Part shown: piece by piece, positions 61,530 to 64,000 of the stretch
Layout: every line of letters starts with the position of its first letter
Numbering within the stretch: position 1 is the first letter of the stretch
DNA from: Centrapalus pauciflorus
Taxonomy: Eukaryota > Streptophyta > Magnoliopsida > Asterales > Asteraceae
DNA length: 64,000 nucleotides
Reading direction: 5' to 3'
NCBI GenBank assembly: GCA_020465985.1
Contig: JAANYP010004395.1
Location: 942,501 to 1,006,500 of the forward strand
Program-made: the position numbers and the translations under genes
Notes under the pieces: model-generated
What the model was told of the DNA's origin: nothing
The model's input: the letters and a program-made list of their open reading frames with translations, nothing else
Database searches by the model: none

Positions 61530-62336
61530 TCTAGAAGGCTAGAACAAGTTATCTTTGAGAAGGAGAAACAAAAACCAAAATCATAAGTGCCACTTCCACT
61601 TCCTTGTCTTACACTCACCCATTCTCGGTCTAAAGAAGTGCTAATCGTTGAATTACCGGAAAGCAATCCTTCTAGTTTGTAACTAGAAGCTCAATACCAA
61701 TATTTTCACATAATTAATGTTGCAAACTATAACATTTTAAAAAAATTAGATTAGTATACTGTAAATTCTATACGTAATAGAAATTAAAAAGATATAAAAA
61801 CAAGTAGATAATGGACTTGTCCAATAAATATAATAATAAATATTGGTTGTGCACAACCATTCATAAGCTATACCAATTCAATGGTATTTGGTGGTGATAT
61901 CATATTCCTGAATCATGAAGGTGACAAACATTTTTTGATATGTTTTTTTTAAAACCAAGTTCAAGAACTTCGTTTCAACGATAAAGTTGGAGTTTTTGAT
62001 TCAAACTCTTTTATTAAACAATAGTTTTTGTTTAATAAAAGTATTTTTTGTATTCCTGACAATTATAACTCAAACAATTATAACAATAGTTTTTTTTAAT
62101 ACATCGAATAAAACTAATTGTGACTTAAAAGTTTTTATTTTATATTAAACTACGGTCATGTAGCAAAAACTCATAAGAACAATAAAACAATAGTTTTCAG
62201 AAATGATTGCTAATATAAAATGATACAAAATACAGTAATACTAAATTATACATAATACAGTTAAAAATGTATTTTTCGTCTCATCATTTATTTAATTAAT
62301 TAATGTATAATATATTAATCATATAATGGAGACTAA
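61530..62336. other. AT-rich spacer
   Basis: No gene or bounded element recognised. Confidence 0.4.
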
Positions 62337-62345
62337 TTTTGGATA

Positions 62346-62525
62346 GGATGCTACTTCATACACCATATTTTACACCAACTAATCTTTAGGTCAATTAACC
62401 TACATCACTTTTAATGAAAAAGAGTAACCATACACACAACCATAAACAATAATTTAGTCAAATTATAGGTCAAAAATTATAGATATGGTGTATAAAAAAT
62501 TAGAGTATAATGCATAAAGAATGCC
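62346..62525. mobile_element. Short MULE-type MITE, GGATGCTACTTCAT family, copy 2
   Basis: A 180-bp element between perfect 9-bp duplications TTTTGGATA (62337-62345 and 62526-62534). The left end is GGATGCTACTTCATACACC and the right end inverted GGCATTCTTTATGC. It is homologous to 5973-6155. Confidence 0.82.
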
Positions 62526-62577
62526 TTTTGGATACGAAAGAAGGAAGGTTGGCGGCTAAAAAATGATGAGAGTGAGA

Positions 62578-62900
62578 GGTTAAGTGTTAATTTGACCATC
62601 CAACTTTTAGATTTTTTTCGATTTAGCCATTAAACTATTTTTTGTCTCCATTTAGCCACTAAACTATTTTTTGTATACATATTTAGCCACTAAACTTTCT
62701 TTTTACTGATTTAGCCATTGAAAATTGTCTCAATTTGACCATTAAACTATCATATTTGGTTTCTATTTAACCATTAGTTTTATTCATTTTTCCCAAAGTA
62801 GAACATTAAACAAAGTTTAGTGGTTAAATCAGGACAAAAAATAGTTAAGTGGCTAAATGGGACAAATCTGAAAGTTGGACGGTCAAAATGGTACTTAACC
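62578..62900. mobile_element. MULE-type MITE, TTTAGCCACTAAAC family, copy 2
   Basis: The left GGTTAAGTGTTAATTTGACC is mirrored by GGTCAAAATGGTACTTAACC on the right, and the interior repeats TTTAGCCACTAAACTATTTT-type phrases inverted. It is the same family as 10707-11013. The duplication is no longer recognisable. Confidence 0.75.
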
Positions 62901-62994
62901 CTATAATTTTCAAATAATTCAGTGTTGTAATTTAGGATTTTGAACATGAATTTAATAAACCAAATCATTTGTGTTTTTCTTGATTTTAAAAAAA

Positions 62995-63280
62995 GGGTTA
63001 AATGTCATTTTGACCATTCAATTTTTAATTTTTTTCGATTTAATCATTAAATTATTTTTTGTCACGATTTAACCACTAAACTATTTTTGTATACATATTT
63101 AGGCACTAAACTTTCTTTTTACTGATTTAACCACTGAAAATTGTCCCGATTTGGCCACTAAACTATCATATTTTGTGTCGTTCATTTTTTCCCAAAGTAT
63201 AACATTAAACAAAAGTTTAGTGGTTAAATCAGAACAAAAAACAGTTTAGTGGTTAAATGAAACAAATCTGAAAGTTGGAT
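62995..63280. mobile_element. MULE-type MITE, TTTAGCCACTAAAC family, copy 3 (3' truncated)
   Basis: It starts GGGTTAAATGTCATTTTGACC and runs collinear with copy 2, 94 bp after it and in the same orientation. The right end stops after AATCTGAAAGTTGGAT without the terminal repeat. An unrelated GATCC-rich repeat begins immediately after. Confidence 0.7.
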
Positions 63281-63284
63281 CAAG

Positions 63285-63432
63285 TAAAAGGTAGGATCGG
63301 GTCGGTGACCGATCCTACGAACGATCCCACGATCCTATGTCCGATCTTGTTAAAAAATGATCCTACACCGATCCTGCTCGAAATCACTTGGTAGGATCGT
63401 AGCATCGACCGATCTTACGATCTTAACAACCA
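63285..63432. repeat. GATCCTACGATC-rich repeat
   Basis: The motif GATCC(T)A/CGATC occurs about nine times in both orientations over 150 bp (GGTAGGATCG, CGATCCTACG, GATCTTACGATC). It abuts the truncated MITE. It is probably a MITE of its own kind, but its ends are undefined. Confidence 0.6.
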
Positions 63433-64000
63433 TGATGTATTTGATATGATATTTATATTGCTTATCCATTATCACATGCTCCAAAACTTTTGAAGCACTT
63501 ACAAACTAAGGTCCCACTCATGAAATAAAATCCGAAAAAATTATAATTTACTTAATAATGAATAACATGTTTATAGTTAGTATATGAAATGTTGTTTAGA
63601 TTAGTTAATGGTATGAGTTGTGAAATGTTAAGAACCTAATATTATTACAAATGACTATGATTGATAAAACTTTCTTCGAACATAACTTTTGATTAATTAA
63701 ATAAATTTTTATTCATTTTCTGTAATCTATATTCTCAAACATATTAATTTAAATTCAGTTTCTTTACAATTTATTCAGTGAGCCAAATGAAACCTAAAGA
63801 GACGTTTGTTTCGTAGATTTTTTTAAATGAGATTTGCATTGCAAGCATTTTTATTTTACAATATTTTTAAAATCTATGAGGTGTTTGGTTGATAGGATTT
63901 AATAGAAATTTGATATTTATGAAATAACAAATGTGTGTCGTATTTCCAACATCCTAAGATTTTAAATCATTTAGTGAATACATAAACCAAATATGCGATT
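63433..64000. other. AT-rich window edge
   Basis: No gene. From about 63800 GAGACGTTTGTTTCGTAGA and later GAGGTGTTTGGTTGATAGGA resemble common plant MITE ends, cut by the window edge. Confidence 0.35.

Noticed and set aside
61199..61666. 155-codon minus-strand frame
   Set aside because: Runs through a hAT MITE remnant and a microsatellite; no domain.
1..64000. CRISPR array, operon or phage-like system
   Set aside because: No regularly spaced repeats with unique spacers and no bacterial-type gene clusters; the DNA is clearly plant nuclear.

Overview
This window is nuclear DNA from a flowering plant, most likely a eudicot. The evidence is plant-type genes with GT-AG introns, a cytokinin-response-factor AP2 protein, a plant LRR receptor-like pseudokinase, a LEA_2 protein, a nuclear tRNA-Arg, and strongly AT-rich spacers full of small DNA transposons and Helitrons. 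The style of the proteins suggests an asterid, but I cannot name a species from sequence alone.

Genes are sparse. Four protein-coding genes are convincing, all on the + strand. (1) 1697-5732 encodes RPT3, a 26S proteasome ATPase, in six exons (416 aa). (2) 20569-22579 encodes an LRR receptor-like pseudokinase in two exons (631 aa), probably with an intron-containing 5' leader. (3) 27007-27651 encodes a LEA_2/NDR1-HIN1-like membrane protein (214 aa). (4) 40301-41041 encodes an AP2/ERF factor of the cytokinin response factor type (246 aa). A tRNA-Arg(CCU) lies on the - strand at 51363-51435. A decayed LINE coding fragment sits at 42772-43375. The four protein genes have no evident functional link; this is ordinary plant gene neighbourhood structure.

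The spacers hold the most structure. By matching terminal inverted repeats (TIRs) to flanking target-site duplications (TSDs) by eye, I delimited many non-autonomous elements to the base. Elements with 9-10 bp duplications (Mutator/MULE type) lie at 7251-7767, 10707-11013, 14068-15242, 17416-17815, 24532-24837, 38542-39187, 57901-59174 and 62346-62525. Elements with 8 bp duplications (hAT type) lie at 4759-5150 (inside an RPT3 intron), 13733-15257, 25802-26642, 39628-39849, 48761-49227 and 50237-50496. Three Helitron-like elements lie at 54233-54672, 56173-56593 and 56875-57289.

The most distinctive structures are two copies of a long fold-back element whose arms of more than 500 bp face each other across a very short loop. 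One copy landed inside the terminal repeat of an older hAT element, leaving a datable nest. I saw no CRISPR array, operon-like defence system or other new gene system. The novelty here lies in transposon structure and in a few gene-regulatory oddities.
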